A stretch of 64,000 bases of DNA from Isoetes taiwanensis (lineage: Eukaryota > Streptophyta > Lycopodiopsida > Isoetales > Isoetaceae), in contig JAJEKV010000103.1 in assembly GCA_021234155.1 (NCBI GenBank), forward strand, positions 1,676,001-1,740,000, given 5' to 3'. Positions within the stretch are counted from its first letter, which is position 1. Every line of letters begins with the position of its first letter. The notes below the pieces were generated by a model. That model had not been told where the DNA came from and ran no database searches. It worked only from the letters and a program-made list of their open reading frames with translations. Both the position numbers and the translations under genes were made by a program. Of the stretch, positions 27,001-37,231 are shown in pieces.

Positions 27001-28719
27001 GGGTGGGTGCTACTCAGTGGCCATTTGGAGACCATGCCTTCTCCAGTGCTTGGAGCTACAGGGATTTAACAGATGGTGGCTTTTTTGTGAACTTCGGGGA
27101 CTCTTTGTTCTCCTGTTGGTAAATACATTTTAGTATGATGGTGTTGTCTTTTTGATTGGAATACGGAGAATTGCAGGATTTATAGAGGAAAAAAATGACT
27201 TTTCACTTGGGGCCATGACAAGTAGAACACTAAACAAGGAATTTTCTTTAAAATGTGGGACATGTTGAGCCAGTTATACCAAACTTTCCATTTATGTTTT
27301 TGTTGGTAACCTCTAAAAAAAAGGATTTGAAATTTCTTAAAACATGTATTAAATGAATAAGGCTTGTAGATTTGTTATACGACACTAGGATTTTTTTTCT
27401 ATTCTATTCTTTCAAAAGAATTCAGCTTTTGCAAACCTGTATTTGACATTAGTTAAAATACATCACAAATATTGATATAAATAAAATTTTCCTTAACTTT
27501 CCTATTGAAATGGATGTTTTATTTCAAGATACGTGGTGAAGGAGTTTCAAATAAATGTTATGCTTTTCGTAATCATTGGCCAACTATTGCCAAAAATCCA
27601 TCTTCTTGTGACATAGGTTTATTAATACTTTCACAAATTACTTTACAAAGACATTCTCATCCTAAATTCCAACCAAACCGCGAAGCAACTGTTGGAATTT
27701 TCGATATGCACCAAAACAACAAAGGATGAGGATTCTCTTGCATGTGTTGTTGTAAACAATGCAATGGTTGTATTTTAAGCTTTCAAATGCACAAGAAAAT
27801 TTGTGGAGATTATCGGAAAATTTAACCGACTTACTTTTTCCTTTGGGGTTAGAGGTCAAGTCATGATTTTAGTATATTGTTTTTAAGGAGAGCCGGGTTT
27901 TGGCCTCTTCAACCTTCTGCGCGGATGAGTCTTTACTATATATTCATAAGGTGCATCCGCGCGCGGATGATGATAGGCACCCTCTTAATGCGCTTACTAT
28001 GGTTGGACTCCATGACATTAGTGATACCCCGGAAGAACATTGTAATGCATGGTTTGCGTTGCTGCAAGGAACAACGCAGGCCTTTATAGTTTCAATAGAG
28101 CTTTGTAATATCTCAATGGTCATTTTCTTCCAAGATACGGGATGTGTTTATCTATTCCTATTCTATTCGCCGAGCTAAAAGCCCAGGTCATTATAGCAAA
28201 TATAAAAACCCACTTTTGGCACCGGGACTACTGACATTTGCTTCCGCGCTGAAGAGCATTGCTTTACGATTCGCCAAAGGATCCCCGCCAAAGCCTCACG
28301 GTTTAGGACTGTGAGATGGTGCGACGGCCACAATTTCGGAAGCATGATTATGTGCATGCTGCTAGTTATGTTAACTGAAGATAAAAGCCATATTCTTCTG
28401 GTATACTTTGAATGTGGGTCGAAACATTGTTTGACGCATAATTTCATTTCATGCTCACAACTTTACGGAGCACATCACGTACCACGGCGGCATTATATAC
28501 TTGGGTTCTAGATAAAATGCTGTGCAGGCTCTTAGTAAAATCCGCTGTTTTTCTGATTATCCTGGTCATTGTGAGGGTATTTCTCTTTGACTTTTGCGAA
28601 GCGGAAGGTTTTTCAACTGATAGTAATGGTTAATACTAGCCCATTCTTGGGGCGTTAGATATTATTACTCTCCCTACTCTGTTCCTGTTCTATTCTCATT
28701 TCCTTCTGACTATTCATTC

Positions 28720-28772
28720 CTTCTATTCTATTCTATTCTATTCTATTATTCTATTCTATTCTATTCTATTCT
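28720..28772 (+). repeat. (TTCTA)n microsatellite
   Basis: About ten TTCTA units, one imperfect. Shorter arrays of the same unit occur at the 3' end of the truncated LINE copy near 34,417 and, as TAGAA, at 43,525-43,545. Confidence 0.95.
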
Positions 28773-28839
28773 TGGATACATACATGTATACAATGTAATG
28801 TACAATATGCTGCAAATGCTTAGGGAAGAAGGTACGAGG

Positions 28840-29190
28840 AAGTCAAATGCAGGATGTGCTGCTTGTCTTGTTTGAGTCTCTTGACATCCATAAGCATGAT
28901 TGCTTCCCTCTGTGAGAAAAATTGAAGCGACTATTTCCTTGCTTTGTCAAAGAAGCCTCTCTCTTTGCTCCTCCTCTTCACTCTTGTGATGCGTGAGATC
29001 CTAGTTTGTGCAGGTCCCGGTTGTCACTTGTAGAGAGTGACCACGGATTATTGTAAAGCCTGAAGTGGGAGGACCCACTTTGTCGCGCTAATTTGACGGC
29101 CGGACCAATGCAGGTGTGTTGGCGGCGGTTTCTAGGAGGCTGGTAGGACTATAAATCTACATCTATTCCATCCATCCATTATTATTAATC
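28840..29190 (+). repeat. Dispersed repeat, copy 1, ending near CCAT units
   Basis: It aligns with 32,668-33,115. Shared blocks include tctcttgacatc near the start, tctctttgct (28,969 and 32,857), cttgtgatg (28,983 and 32,878), ggtcccgg or ggtcccagg, gattattgtaaagc (29,046 and 32,950), ggacccac, and ggaccaat. Both copies end in tctattccatccatcc or similar. A short-repeat tail at one end is typical of RTE-type LINEs and their partners. No frame is conserved. Confidence 0.7.
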
Positions 29191-29345
29191 CAGTAAAATC
29201 ATCTAGTGTGGGGTTTTCCTAAACTATAGTAAGGTTATATTGTTTGCATCAAATACTTATACCAAATTGCACACGATACAGGTGTGGTAGTTTTCATTAA
29301 AGAGGCAATTTGAGTCCGGAACTTTGGAACCGAAAATAGAACTCA

Positions 29346-30770
29346 TACTAAAGGAAAAAAAATTGAATTGAACATGGAATAGGGTACTACATACACACGA
29401 AGCGGGGTCACTTGTGCATTAAGCGCCAGGGTGTTCCCCAAATAACATTGACCTTGGCTAAAGCCCGACATTTGAAAACGCGTTGGAATGAAAATTGTTA
29501 GAATTTGGTTTTCAAGATGGTTTAATGTGCATTTTGTCCAACTTTAGACTTATTTCATTAAATGAGTTTTCCTAAACATCGGATGAAAAGTATGCTATGC
29601 AAAGCCACCATTAAGTGTATGCAGATGAAGGGGCTTTAACCTTTTTGTTCATATACAATTTCATCGTAGCAGTTAGATGTAGTCATTATACCTCAGATTC
29701 GTTTCGCTTTAAAGCACTTTTAACTGGCGGTTCAAGGCCTCGTTGTGAAATGGCCATGCATAGTTGTAAAATTGGTGGGCGAGGTTGCCGGGATTGACTA
29801 ATATGTGAGTGGGTGAGGCCGAGGACTTATGCGGTTTGTGTTGTAGTGTTCTATAAGCAGGAATTTCCATGGACGTTAAACTTTCAGTACGTAGATACAT
29901 CGTCATGGTCATCGCGAAGAGTAGCCATCACATCATATACTCACTAAGATGTATTTCGTTAGCATTCCCTTTAATTATCCCGTACTAAACCTAGACAATT
30001 TTGTCAAATTAGAAAAGGAGAAATGCCCTGGCCTTTTGGGGATGATGAGTACATACCACATCATCTACATTGCTAAAAGAGCTGACATTTCGACTAATAG
30101 TATTCCAGGCCGATAGGTTAAGGTTGAATTGGCAGGACATATGGCATGACGGGTTGTAGAGTATAAGATGACACCCATGTAGTTAACGCCATCTCATTTT
30201 TCATCAGTGGTGGGGTTTAACATTTTAAGTCTCAGCCTGCTCCCCAAGATGTTGTTGCTCTGTTAGGTATATGCCGCGTGCTGAGCCAAGTATCAATGCT
30301 TTTCACTGCAATTTGTTTGACTAAGCAAAGAAAAACTTGATATCAAAGTTATTTTCAGATACAGTTTTACAGATAGACATATGGTTTTGCTCAATTAGAT
30401 CACTTTATCCACTACTAGGGTTTCGTCATGCAGCTGTTGCCTTTGATGTCTTTTAATGGTTAGACAAAACGCGATGAAAGAGGCTTTGTTTTGGCCCTAA
30501 AAAAAACATTTATTCAAATTGACGAAATGCCCTTCACCTCCATTAGTTTTGAACTTAATGAAGTTTAATGAACGTTATCAAATCACTTGGAAGGTTGCTG
30601 CCAGTTTTCTAATGTTTGGCGAATGAAATGGAAATCGCGCGAAAGAGCCGTGCTTACTTGATCTAAAAGCGCGCAGCCCATTCTCAAAATAATGCACCCT
30701 ATGTCACATTATACTTGCCAAAAACAAGCATCAAAATAAAAACTGACATATTAGTATATTCAGAGCAACA
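29346..30770. other. Intergenic stretch, no gene recognised
   Basis: AT-rich DNA. At about 30,037-30,130 one frame gives a faint resemblance to the copia reverse transcriptase end (GxLMxxxxxxKRADIS), too weak to annotate. Nothing else stands out. Confidence 0.35.
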
Positions 30771-30774
30771 GCTC

Positions 30775-32640
30775 TGCAAAATTGGAAACATGAGGGTTAT
30801 TTGGAAATTAGGATTTCGTATAAAAGAGGGTTTCTAAGTTTGCATTTCCCCTCAATTAAATTGTTGTTTCTTCTTTGAAGAACAACATATGCTAAATAAA
30901 TGTATATCAAAAGCCATTTTCAATCTGCGTCTTTGAAGGGATCTAAAAGTGACAAGAGGTGAAAGTAGACCCTTATAGGACAGGAGGTCCAAGTTCAAAG
31001 ATAAATATCTAGAAACATATAATAAAGGCTCTTGCTAATCTGAACACAAAGTCCTTACCTACATTTGTGCAGAGGTCCCTGCATACAGGGCATTGAGACC
31101 CAGACTACATGCTTGAGCAACTCTTTTACTACCAGAATATTTCGGCTCAGAAAGATTAGGGTATTCAAATACCATTTGGATACGTGGCAAATGGTTGAGT
31201 ATATATCCTCACAAAGAAACTCACCTTTTTACTTGAAATTGGAGCGGTGGAACTCAGAGGGTTGATCTTTTAAAACTGCATATTGGAAGGCATAGGAGGG
31301 TCAACCCTGCGGACTCATAGATGGTAGAGATCTGAGGCACATGGCAAGGGACCTCCATGGTAATGGCGCCCACAGTAAGAAGGTAGCCCGTTTCTTAGCT
31401 CTTGGCCCAAGGCTTGTTGGAGGTCAATTCCTTGTGCAGTATTCTTTCAGAATGGAAGGAAGAGTCTACAGGAATTTGCTGGTGGCAGAAGCGGTAGGAA
31501 CACAAGGTTGTAGGCCTCTGCTATTTATTCCACCATGCTTCGCTTGACCACATATCGGGTGCTACCATAGGTCTTTGAAAGAGACTTTGGTCTGTACTTG
31601 GACTCTTGAGGAATGGCGGAAGAGTAGAGCAGGGCTCTTGGCCATGGAGAGGGTGCCAGTGTTAGAGACAGGATTGCAATGCACGATCCAGGTTCGGAGG
31701 GCGAAGTTTGAGCCAGGCTATGGCCCAGGGTCTCTAGGATCTCTTCCTGGGGCGCTTCTAGACAACATGTTAAACTGGCCTCCTGTGGCTTATTAGCATG
31801 TTTGTGCGGTCCGGCAAATGTTTTGGCTCTAACCAGCGACAGTAAAGCTCTTCAGGACGTAAGCATGCTGGTCTTCAATTGGATCAAATAAGACAGGTTT
31901 AGGCCTGAAACCCAGTATCTGGCATGGATAAGTCAGTGAACACACATCACACTAACATTTTCCAGTATCGAACAAAGTCCGACTTTCACAGATTGAAGCG
32001 TACTCACTCTGGAACCAGGAAAATGGTGACCCCTGGAGGCATATTGACTCAGAAACCGTTTGTATTTCCGCTGTTCATAAACAAGAAATTCTTCAGGGTT
32101 TGTGGTTCCAGAAATAATCCATTTCTGTCTTGCAAAATTTCACAGTAATGGGGCGCCGATTTTGGGATCTACCTGGAGGAGCGGCGGCTCTTGATGAGCT
32201 GGGTTCCTGGAGAAATTGTTCTGAGTGGGTTGGGCTGAGTGAAGAGCTTGTGGCCACAACACAGGGAACGGAGGGAAGGGGCGGTTTTTCGAGACAGAGT
32301 TAATTGGGCTCAAATCCGGAGGACCCATTGGAAGCATTCGCTGGAAACTGGATGCAGGTAAATTGGAGCCAGGATGAAGAGGAAGGGGCTAAATTGATGA
32401 ATGCCGAGGAAGAAGAAGTGGGCGTATGGATTGGCAGGCGAACTTCGGTAACCTGTTATTACAGTTCTTGGGCGAACGAGGTCTGCAACTTCGTAGCTGG
32501 CTGATTCACAGGGAGGCAGTGGGTGTTTATGATTGGGCTCGCTTGTAGCTGATCTCTTCAAATTGACTGCCACATCCAGCGGCCCCAGGATTTTGTGGTA
32601 CGTTGGTACTTGATTTACGCTTTCAGCCCTAACATTTCAC
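30775..32640 (-). repeat. Duplicated segment carrying the dead CYP74 copy
   Basis: This whole segment aligns with 35,285-37,350. The homology starts about 145 bp beyond the stop codon (ttggaaaca..agggttat) and runs about 210 bp beyond the start codon, past the promoter region, to tttcagccctaac. Because the flanks and the promoter came along, this was a DNA-level duplication and not a processed mRNA copy. Confidence 0.85.
30920..32427 (-). pseudogene. Broken tandem copy of the CYP74 (AOS-like) gene
   Basis: It aligns with the intact gene at 35,434-37,113 along its length, including the stop codon (30,920-30,922 matches 35,434-35,436). The initiator ATG reads ATA (32,425-32,427). The region of the heme-binding Cys loop (about 31,060-31,080) has small deletions that break the frame. 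About 110 bp is missing near 31,775 compared with 36,360-36,470, and more is missing near 31,550. The total span is 1.51 kb against 1.68 kb. No frame longer than about 75 codons is left on the coding strand in the gene's register. It is a unitary-type pseudogene of a tandem pair, with no evidence of a product. Confidence 0.9.
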
Positions 32641-32667
32641 TTCTTGGCTGCAACCACCAATTCTTGG

Positions 32668-33115
32668 TATGAGGGAGGTCAAGTGTCTAGAGGTCACTCT
32701 TTCATGTGTTGCTATTTGATCTCTTGACATCTATAGGCATAGGTGCTTCCCCTCTAGAAAACATAAGAGGTGCTTCCCCTCTCTTGACAAGAGAAAATTA
32801 TCTTGACAAGAGAAAATTGGCTTGACTATTTCTTCTGCTTGTCCAAGAAACTTCTTTCTCTTTGCTTTCCTCTTTCTCTTGTGATGGTAAGATCCTAAGT
32901 TGCCATGCCCAAGGTCCCAGGAGCAATACTTCGTTGTGAAAGTGACCATGATTATTGTAAAGCTAGTAGGGGAAGGACCCACTTCATCCATGTATGGTGG
33001 TAGGGGCAGGACCAATCTATTTGTGTTGTGCCCAATAAGCTCTATGAGTTTCTCGTGGACATTATAAATCTCATATATTCCATCCATCCATCTATCTATC
33101 CATCCATCCAAAATA
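32668..33115 (+). repeat. Dispersed repeat, copy 2, with (CCAT/CTAT)n tail
   Basis: It is the partner of 28,840-29,190 and starts almost exactly where the duplicated CYP74 segment ends. It ends in a CCATCCATCTATCTATCCATCC tract of mixed units. Just before the tail it reads CGTGGACATTATAAAT, which resembles the GCGGACGATAAAAGA before the tail of the LINE at 41.4 kb. This hints at a common 3' end. Confidence 0.7.
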
Positions 33116-33760
33116 GAAATAGGGTTGCCGTTATTCTCTGGTGCCCATTCTTACGTTGACACGTGGCAACAGCCAATAGAATGGAAGTCGGGTTCTCTAA
33201 TTCTGCTTGACCAGCGGCCCAGGTTTCCTTAGGGTTTTTTCTTCAGGGTTCTTCAGTGGAGCAACTAATTTTATCGGATGGTTCTTCAATGTACTTGATT
33301 CTAGCGGATGTTCTTCCACGGATGAGTTCCGAGATGTTCTTCCGAATCTAACGTAAGATAGCAGCGGTTTTCAGATGTTCTTCAGTCTGGCCGGTTCTAG
33401 CACCGTATAGCGTTTTTCCGCATGTTCTTCGCAGATGTGGAGTTTTTTTCTGCAGCTACTTATCACGATTCATAGTCCTTTGCAGACACAACCAGATCTT
33501 TCTTCGTCGGATCTGCAGAGAAGCTTGCATTAGATGTTTCTTCACCGGATCGATGATGCTTGTAGAATCTGTTGTGTTTTTTTTTGCAAAAAGCCGTAAG
33601 ATCCGCTCCCCCTATTTCTATTTTGTAGGGGAATGGAGGTTGGTCCTCCATTCCGATTTTCTGATGATCCAAGCTCGGCTACTTGCCGATTCATGGATCC
33701 CACCTCGCAAAAACTAGGAATGGAGTCCCAACCAAGGCTCAAATTTGACGGCTTTAACGC
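33116..33760. other. Intergenic stretch with a GATGTTCTTC minisatellite
   Basis: Five spaced copies of a GATGTTCTTC-like word lie at 33,275-33,432. After that there is a small hairpin (aatggaggttggtcctccatt at 33,632-33,652) and an open frame of 66 codons at 33,633-33,833. Its end (LKFDGFNAHFW) faintly resembles the start of a copia gag. I do not call a gene. Confidence 0.4.
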
Positions 33761-34204
33761 CCATTTTTGGCTTTTTTGCCTGTCAAAACAAGCAAAAAAA
33801 ATATTTGTATTGCAGATGAAAGGTAACCAATGACCAAATGCCTGTCATACGGAAGGGCCATCAAAATACATATCTGTCATTTGAAAGGCTAGAGATTTAA
33901 ATTGTCCTGTCATTTTTGCCATATATTTATAGATATTTTTTATTTCCTTATGTTGAGTTGGCCAGGCCCGGTCAGCTACTACATGAGATGTTGAGCACGA
34001 CCTCTGTAACGTTCCTAACCGACATGCCCTTAACCAACTGGGCAAAACCTTCTAGACGTTTATGAGTAGTTGCTTCTACCCATTTATGCCGGTGTCTCGG
34101 GAATGTGACACCCAAATCTACTCAAGTGGTCTCCAATGGGTCCGTTACAACCTCGATATGGATGCTAGGATCATACCTTCAAGAGGTCATGGATTGGTAG
34201 GATC

Positions 34205-34430
34205 AGCTATGTCCTCGAGCACTCGCCTGACGTGTATATATTTTTCTCATGGTGTATGTTTTTGTACAGTTTGACAACAGTCTTATTTCTATCATGGTTT
34301 CTCCACCAAAAACCCTCCAGGGCAGGGGTTTTTTTAACCCGGACAGTAATAAGTCTGCTGCACCATTTTGTTAGGTCCCATAGGTCGATTGATCTTCGTG
34401 GACGAAAAAAACCCTTCTATTCTATTTGTA
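34205..34430 (+). mobile_element. 5'-truncated RTE-like LINE copy (3' end only)
   Basis: It aligns with the 3' end of the LINE at 41,240-41,430. Shared parts are tttgtacag, the hairpin with a GGGGTTTTTTTAACCCGG core, gctgcacc, and ggtcccataggtcgattg...cgtggacga. It ends in a short TTCTATTCTATTT tail (34,416-34,428), where the full copy has (TTCC)n. Its hairpin stem (CTTATT at 34,282-34,287 with AATAAG at 34,348-34,353) differs in sequence from the one at 41.3 kb but still pairs. Confidence 0.75.
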
Positions 34431-34737
34431 AATAAAATGATGGTTTATGGGCCCATATGCAAAAATATATGATCCAAATAACCTTTAAGGGAATGAATCA
34501 AAAAATACTTCATGGGCATGCAAATTGGATACCATCCAACCATTGATAAAATTTGTATACAAAGCTAGCTTTGTCCTGACGTTTGAGCGAGAGAGAGGAC
34601 TTTATTGAGACGCTATATAGGGGTGCCATGAACAAGGGTATGACCGTGGCTTGGAGAATTTATAGAGAAGAAAGTGGAATATGTGACAGTTGGTGGGACA
34701 TTTTTTCAGTGTTGATAAGGTTATAACAATGTTGTAT

Positions 34738-34833
34738 GTTCTTGGAAGCACGACATCTTGTGAGAGAGGTTTCTCCCGCCAAAATGCTATCAAGAGCGAT
34801 ATAAGATCAAGCATGAAATTAATATTTACTTGA
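34738..34833 (+). pseudogene. hAT transposase dimerisation-domain fragment
   Basis: One frame reads VLGSTTSCERGFSRQNAIKS and then DIRSSMK before a stop. This matches the most conserved block of hAT-family transposases, where S(A/S)xxCERxFSxxxxIxxxxR precedes the helix that mediates dimerisation. The upstream codons VDKVITMLY fit the same frame. The rest of the transposase (BED finger, RNase H-like catalytic residues) is not visible, so it is a remnant. Confidence 0.75.
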
Positions 34834-35433
34834 TGCAACAATGATGGTATCATAGTGCAATGGACCATTTGAAAGTGTAATGCTTTGATGATTGGTGTGG
34901 GATGAAGCGAGGAGAGCAATGCGGCTCAAATAAGTTCATTGGTGGTACTTTTTGAACTATTGACTTTTGCAATGCATTTGAAAATTTTGAATATTTTACG
35001 AGTTTATAATATATGTTTTTCTTCTATATGCTTTTTAAACTATTATCTTTTATAATACTTTTAAAACTTGGTTATATTATTACAAGTTTGTAACGACTTT
35101 ATAAATTGTTCTATTTTTTTTCCATAAAAAATGATTTCTGTCATTTGGGATTTTTGTCTTGCATTTGAAAGGTTAAAATTGGAAGACTTTCTGTCACGCG
35201 AAAGGCGTAATTTTTTTTTGCCTGTCACAAGAAAATAAGGGGTAGCCTTCAAATTTGAGCACTGCATGTGTATGACTAAGGGCAACATGTTTTCACAAAT
35301 TGGAAACATAAGGGTATTCTCTGAATTAAGCTAAATATAAGGGGTTCTAAGTTTGTTTCCCCTCAATTAAATTGTTGTTCTTCTTTGAAGAACGGCATAT
35401 CCTTTACAATAAATGTACATATCAAAAGCCATT

Positions 35434-37113
35434 TCAATCTCTTCGTCTTTGAAGGGATCTAAAATGGTAAAGGGTGGTAGACCCTTGTAGGACAGGAGGT
35501 CCAAGTTCAAAGGAATCATATCTGAGAAACATATGTGCAAGAAACAACCTTGCCATCAGCACCACAAAGTCCTTACCTCCACATTGCTTGTTTGCAACTG
35601 AAGGTCCCTCTGTCTCAGGGCCATTAGACCAGACTACATGCTTGAGCAACTCCTTCCCCCTACCCATGAATCGTGTCGGCTCAAAGCAATTAGGGTAGTC
35701 AAATACCATTGGATCACGCGTGGCAAATGGTTGATATCCTGCAAGAAGCTCACCTTGTTTTACTTGAAATTGGGCATGGTGAGACTCAAGGGTGAAATCT
35801 TTTCTAGCTCTTGCATATTGGAAAGGCACAGGAGGGTCAACCCTTAGGACCTCATAGATGGTAGAAGTCAAGAGAGGCATGTGTTCAAGGGACCTCATGG
35901 TAATGACGCCCCCAGTAGAAGATATTGCATTTCTAACCTCCTTGGCCAAGGCTTGTTGGAGGTCAATTCCTTGTGCCGAAACATTCTTCAGAATGGAAGG
36001 GAAGAGTCTCACAAGACCCCCATGGGTGTTGAAGCAGATCAGGAACACAAGGTTATGGAGAGCCTCTTCTCTGTTGATACCATACTTCTCTTGAGCCATA
36101 TCTAAAAGGTCTTTACCATAGGTCTTGAAGAACTTGCAGATCTTGTTATAAGACTTCTTGGCGAGAAATGGCGGAAGAGGAAATGTGTGAAGCAAGAGCT
36201 CCTCCTTGGCCATGGAGAGGGTGCCAGTGCTGAGAAGAGGAGCAAGTTGTAATGCGATCCAGGTTCGGAGGGCGGGGATTGCGCCATTTCCTAAGCTATT
36301 ATGGCCAGGGTCTCTAGGATCTCTTCCTAGAACACTTCTAGATAGCATGTTAAACATAGTCTCTGCAATAACCCCATTAACATCAGCCCTATTTTCCCTG
36401 CTAATTTGGTCCTCCCAACTTTCAAAAGCCTCCCCCATTGCAGTGTCCATTTCTGGCATCCATTTTTTGGCTCTATGCCTCAGCATTTCAAAGCAAAAGC
36501 TCTTCAGCTGGGCATGCATGTGCTGGTCTTCAATTGGATCCAAATAAGACAGGGTTCTAAAACCCCCTGAAAACCCAGTATCTGGCATGAATGACCCAGT
36601 GAACACATCCTTTTTACTAACCTTTTCAATGTCGAACAAGATCTGGAAGCTTTTCTGGTCCAGAAGCATTATCACTCTGGAATCAGGAAAAAATGGTGGC
36701 CCTGGAGGCATATTGACTCGAAATACTGTGCTGTTGTATTTCGCCATTCTGCTGGCAAGAAATTCTTCGGTTCCTTGGTTCCAGAAATAATCCATTCTGT
36801 CTTGCAAATTTCCCAGTAATGGGGCGCCGTAGGTGCCAGGGATCTGCTGCAGAGGAGCGGCCGGCTTCTTGATGATGGGTTCTGGAGAAATTGTTCTGGT
36901 AATTGAAATTGGAGGACTTGTGGCCACAACACAGGAGATGTGGAAGGGGGCAGAGTTTTTTCGAGACAGGGGATTCAATTGGAGCTCAAATCCGGAGGAC
37001 CCATTGAAGAATTCGCTGCGGAAACTGGATGCGGAGCAAATTGGAGGCCGGGATGAAGAGGAAGGGGCTAAATTGATGAATGCCGAGGAAGAAGAAGGCA
37101 GGCATGTGGCCAT
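35434..37113 (-). CDS. AOS: Allene oxide synthase-type cytochrome P450 (CYP74), plastid-targeted
   Basis: This is a 559-residue CYP74 protein in one exon, as usual for this family. CYP74 enzymes use fatty-acid hydroperoxides instead of O2; AOS turns 13-hydroperoxylinolenic acid into the allene oxide precursor of jasmonates in plastids. Seen: a Ser-rich transit peptide (about 1-80), IPGTYGAPLLG (91-101), FRVNMPPGPP (131-140), KDVFTGSFMP (168-177), CFNTHGG (360-366), EVLR with ExxR (421-424), FEPTRF (477-482), and the heme loop NKQCGGKDFV with Cys 511. Phe 171 sits where AOS has Phe and hydroperoxide lyases have Leu, which favours AOS. Oddities are His in FNTHGG (usual AOS FNSFGG) and Gly-Gly after the Cys. 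The frame runs 54 codons further upstream to 37,275, but that start lies upstream of the TATA box; 37,113 is the first ATG after it. A hydroperoxide lyase or epoxyalcohol synthase remains possible. Confidence 0.9.
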   Translation of the reverse strand: MATCLPSSSSAFINLAPSSSSRPPICSASSFRSEFFNGSSGFELQLNPLSRKNSAPFHISCVVATSPPISITRTISPEPIIKKPAAPLQQIPGTYGAPLLGNLQDRMDYFWNQGTEEFLASRMAKYNSTVFRVNMPPGPPFFPDSRVIMLLDQKSFQILFDIEKVSKKDVFTGSFMPDTGFSGGFRTLSYLDPIEDQHMHAQLKSFCFEMLRHRAKKWMPEMDTAMGEAFESWEDQISRENRADVNGVIAETMFNMLSRSVLGRDPRDPGHNSLGNGAIPALRTWIALQLAPLLSTGTLSMAKEELLLHTFPLPPFLAKKSYNKICKFFKTYGKDLLDMAQEKYGINREEALHNLVFLICFNTHGGLVRLFPSILKNVSAQGIDLQQALAKEVRNAISSTGGVITMRSLEHMPLLTSTIYEVLRVDPPVPFQYARARKDFTLESHHAQFQVKQGELLAGYQPFATRDPMVFDYPNCFEPTRFMGRGKELLKHVVWSNGPETEGPSVANKQCGGKDFVVLMARLFLAHMFLRYDSFELGPPVLQGSTTLYHFRSLQRRRD

Positions 37114-37224
37114 GGATTGCAACGAAATGAGAAGAACTACAATGCTCTGTTGTCTGATTCTTGAGCCGATTCTTGGTCTGCAACTTAATGCTTCAACTGA
37201 TTCTACAAAAGGAGGCAATGGGTG

Positions 37225-37231
37225 TTTTATA
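37225..37231 (-). promoter_or_regulatory. TATA box of the AOS-like gene
   Basis: On the minus strand this reads TATAAAA, 112 bp before the chosen ATG at 37,113. Transcription would start near 37,195-37,200, giving a 5' leader of about 80-85 nt with no ATG in it. The same place in the dead copy (about 32,523-32,530) reads gtttatga and has lost the box. Confidence 0.65.

Larger units (their letters stand above)
24070..29345. repeat. Long diverged repeat, copy B
   Basis: It is the partner of 1-5,460 in the same orientation; anchors are listed for copy A. It is interrupted or extended by a (TTCTA)n array at 28,720-28,772 and a shorter dispersed repeat at 28,840-29,190 that copy A lacks. One frame at 27,900-28,178 is open for 92 codons, but the matching part of copy A is not, so I do not call it a gene. 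Nothing identifies the element class with certainty. Confidence 0.6.
33770..35240 (+). mobile_element. Possible hAT-like element with a nested LINE 3' end
   Basis: A hAT transposase C-terminal fragment lies at 34,738-34,833. On each side there are several direct copies of a CTGTCATTTGAAAGG-like word (33,841, 33,877 and 33,904 on the left; 35,137, 35,157, 35,193 and 35,220 on the right). Inside, a truncated LINE copy occupies about 34,205-34,430. I could not define terminal inverted repeats or an 8-bp target duplication, so the limits are tentative. Confidence 0.4.

Noticed and set aside
30037-30130. Possible copia reverse transcriptase end (GxLM...KRADIS)
   Set aside because: Only a handful of residues agree and the flanks do not; likely chance.
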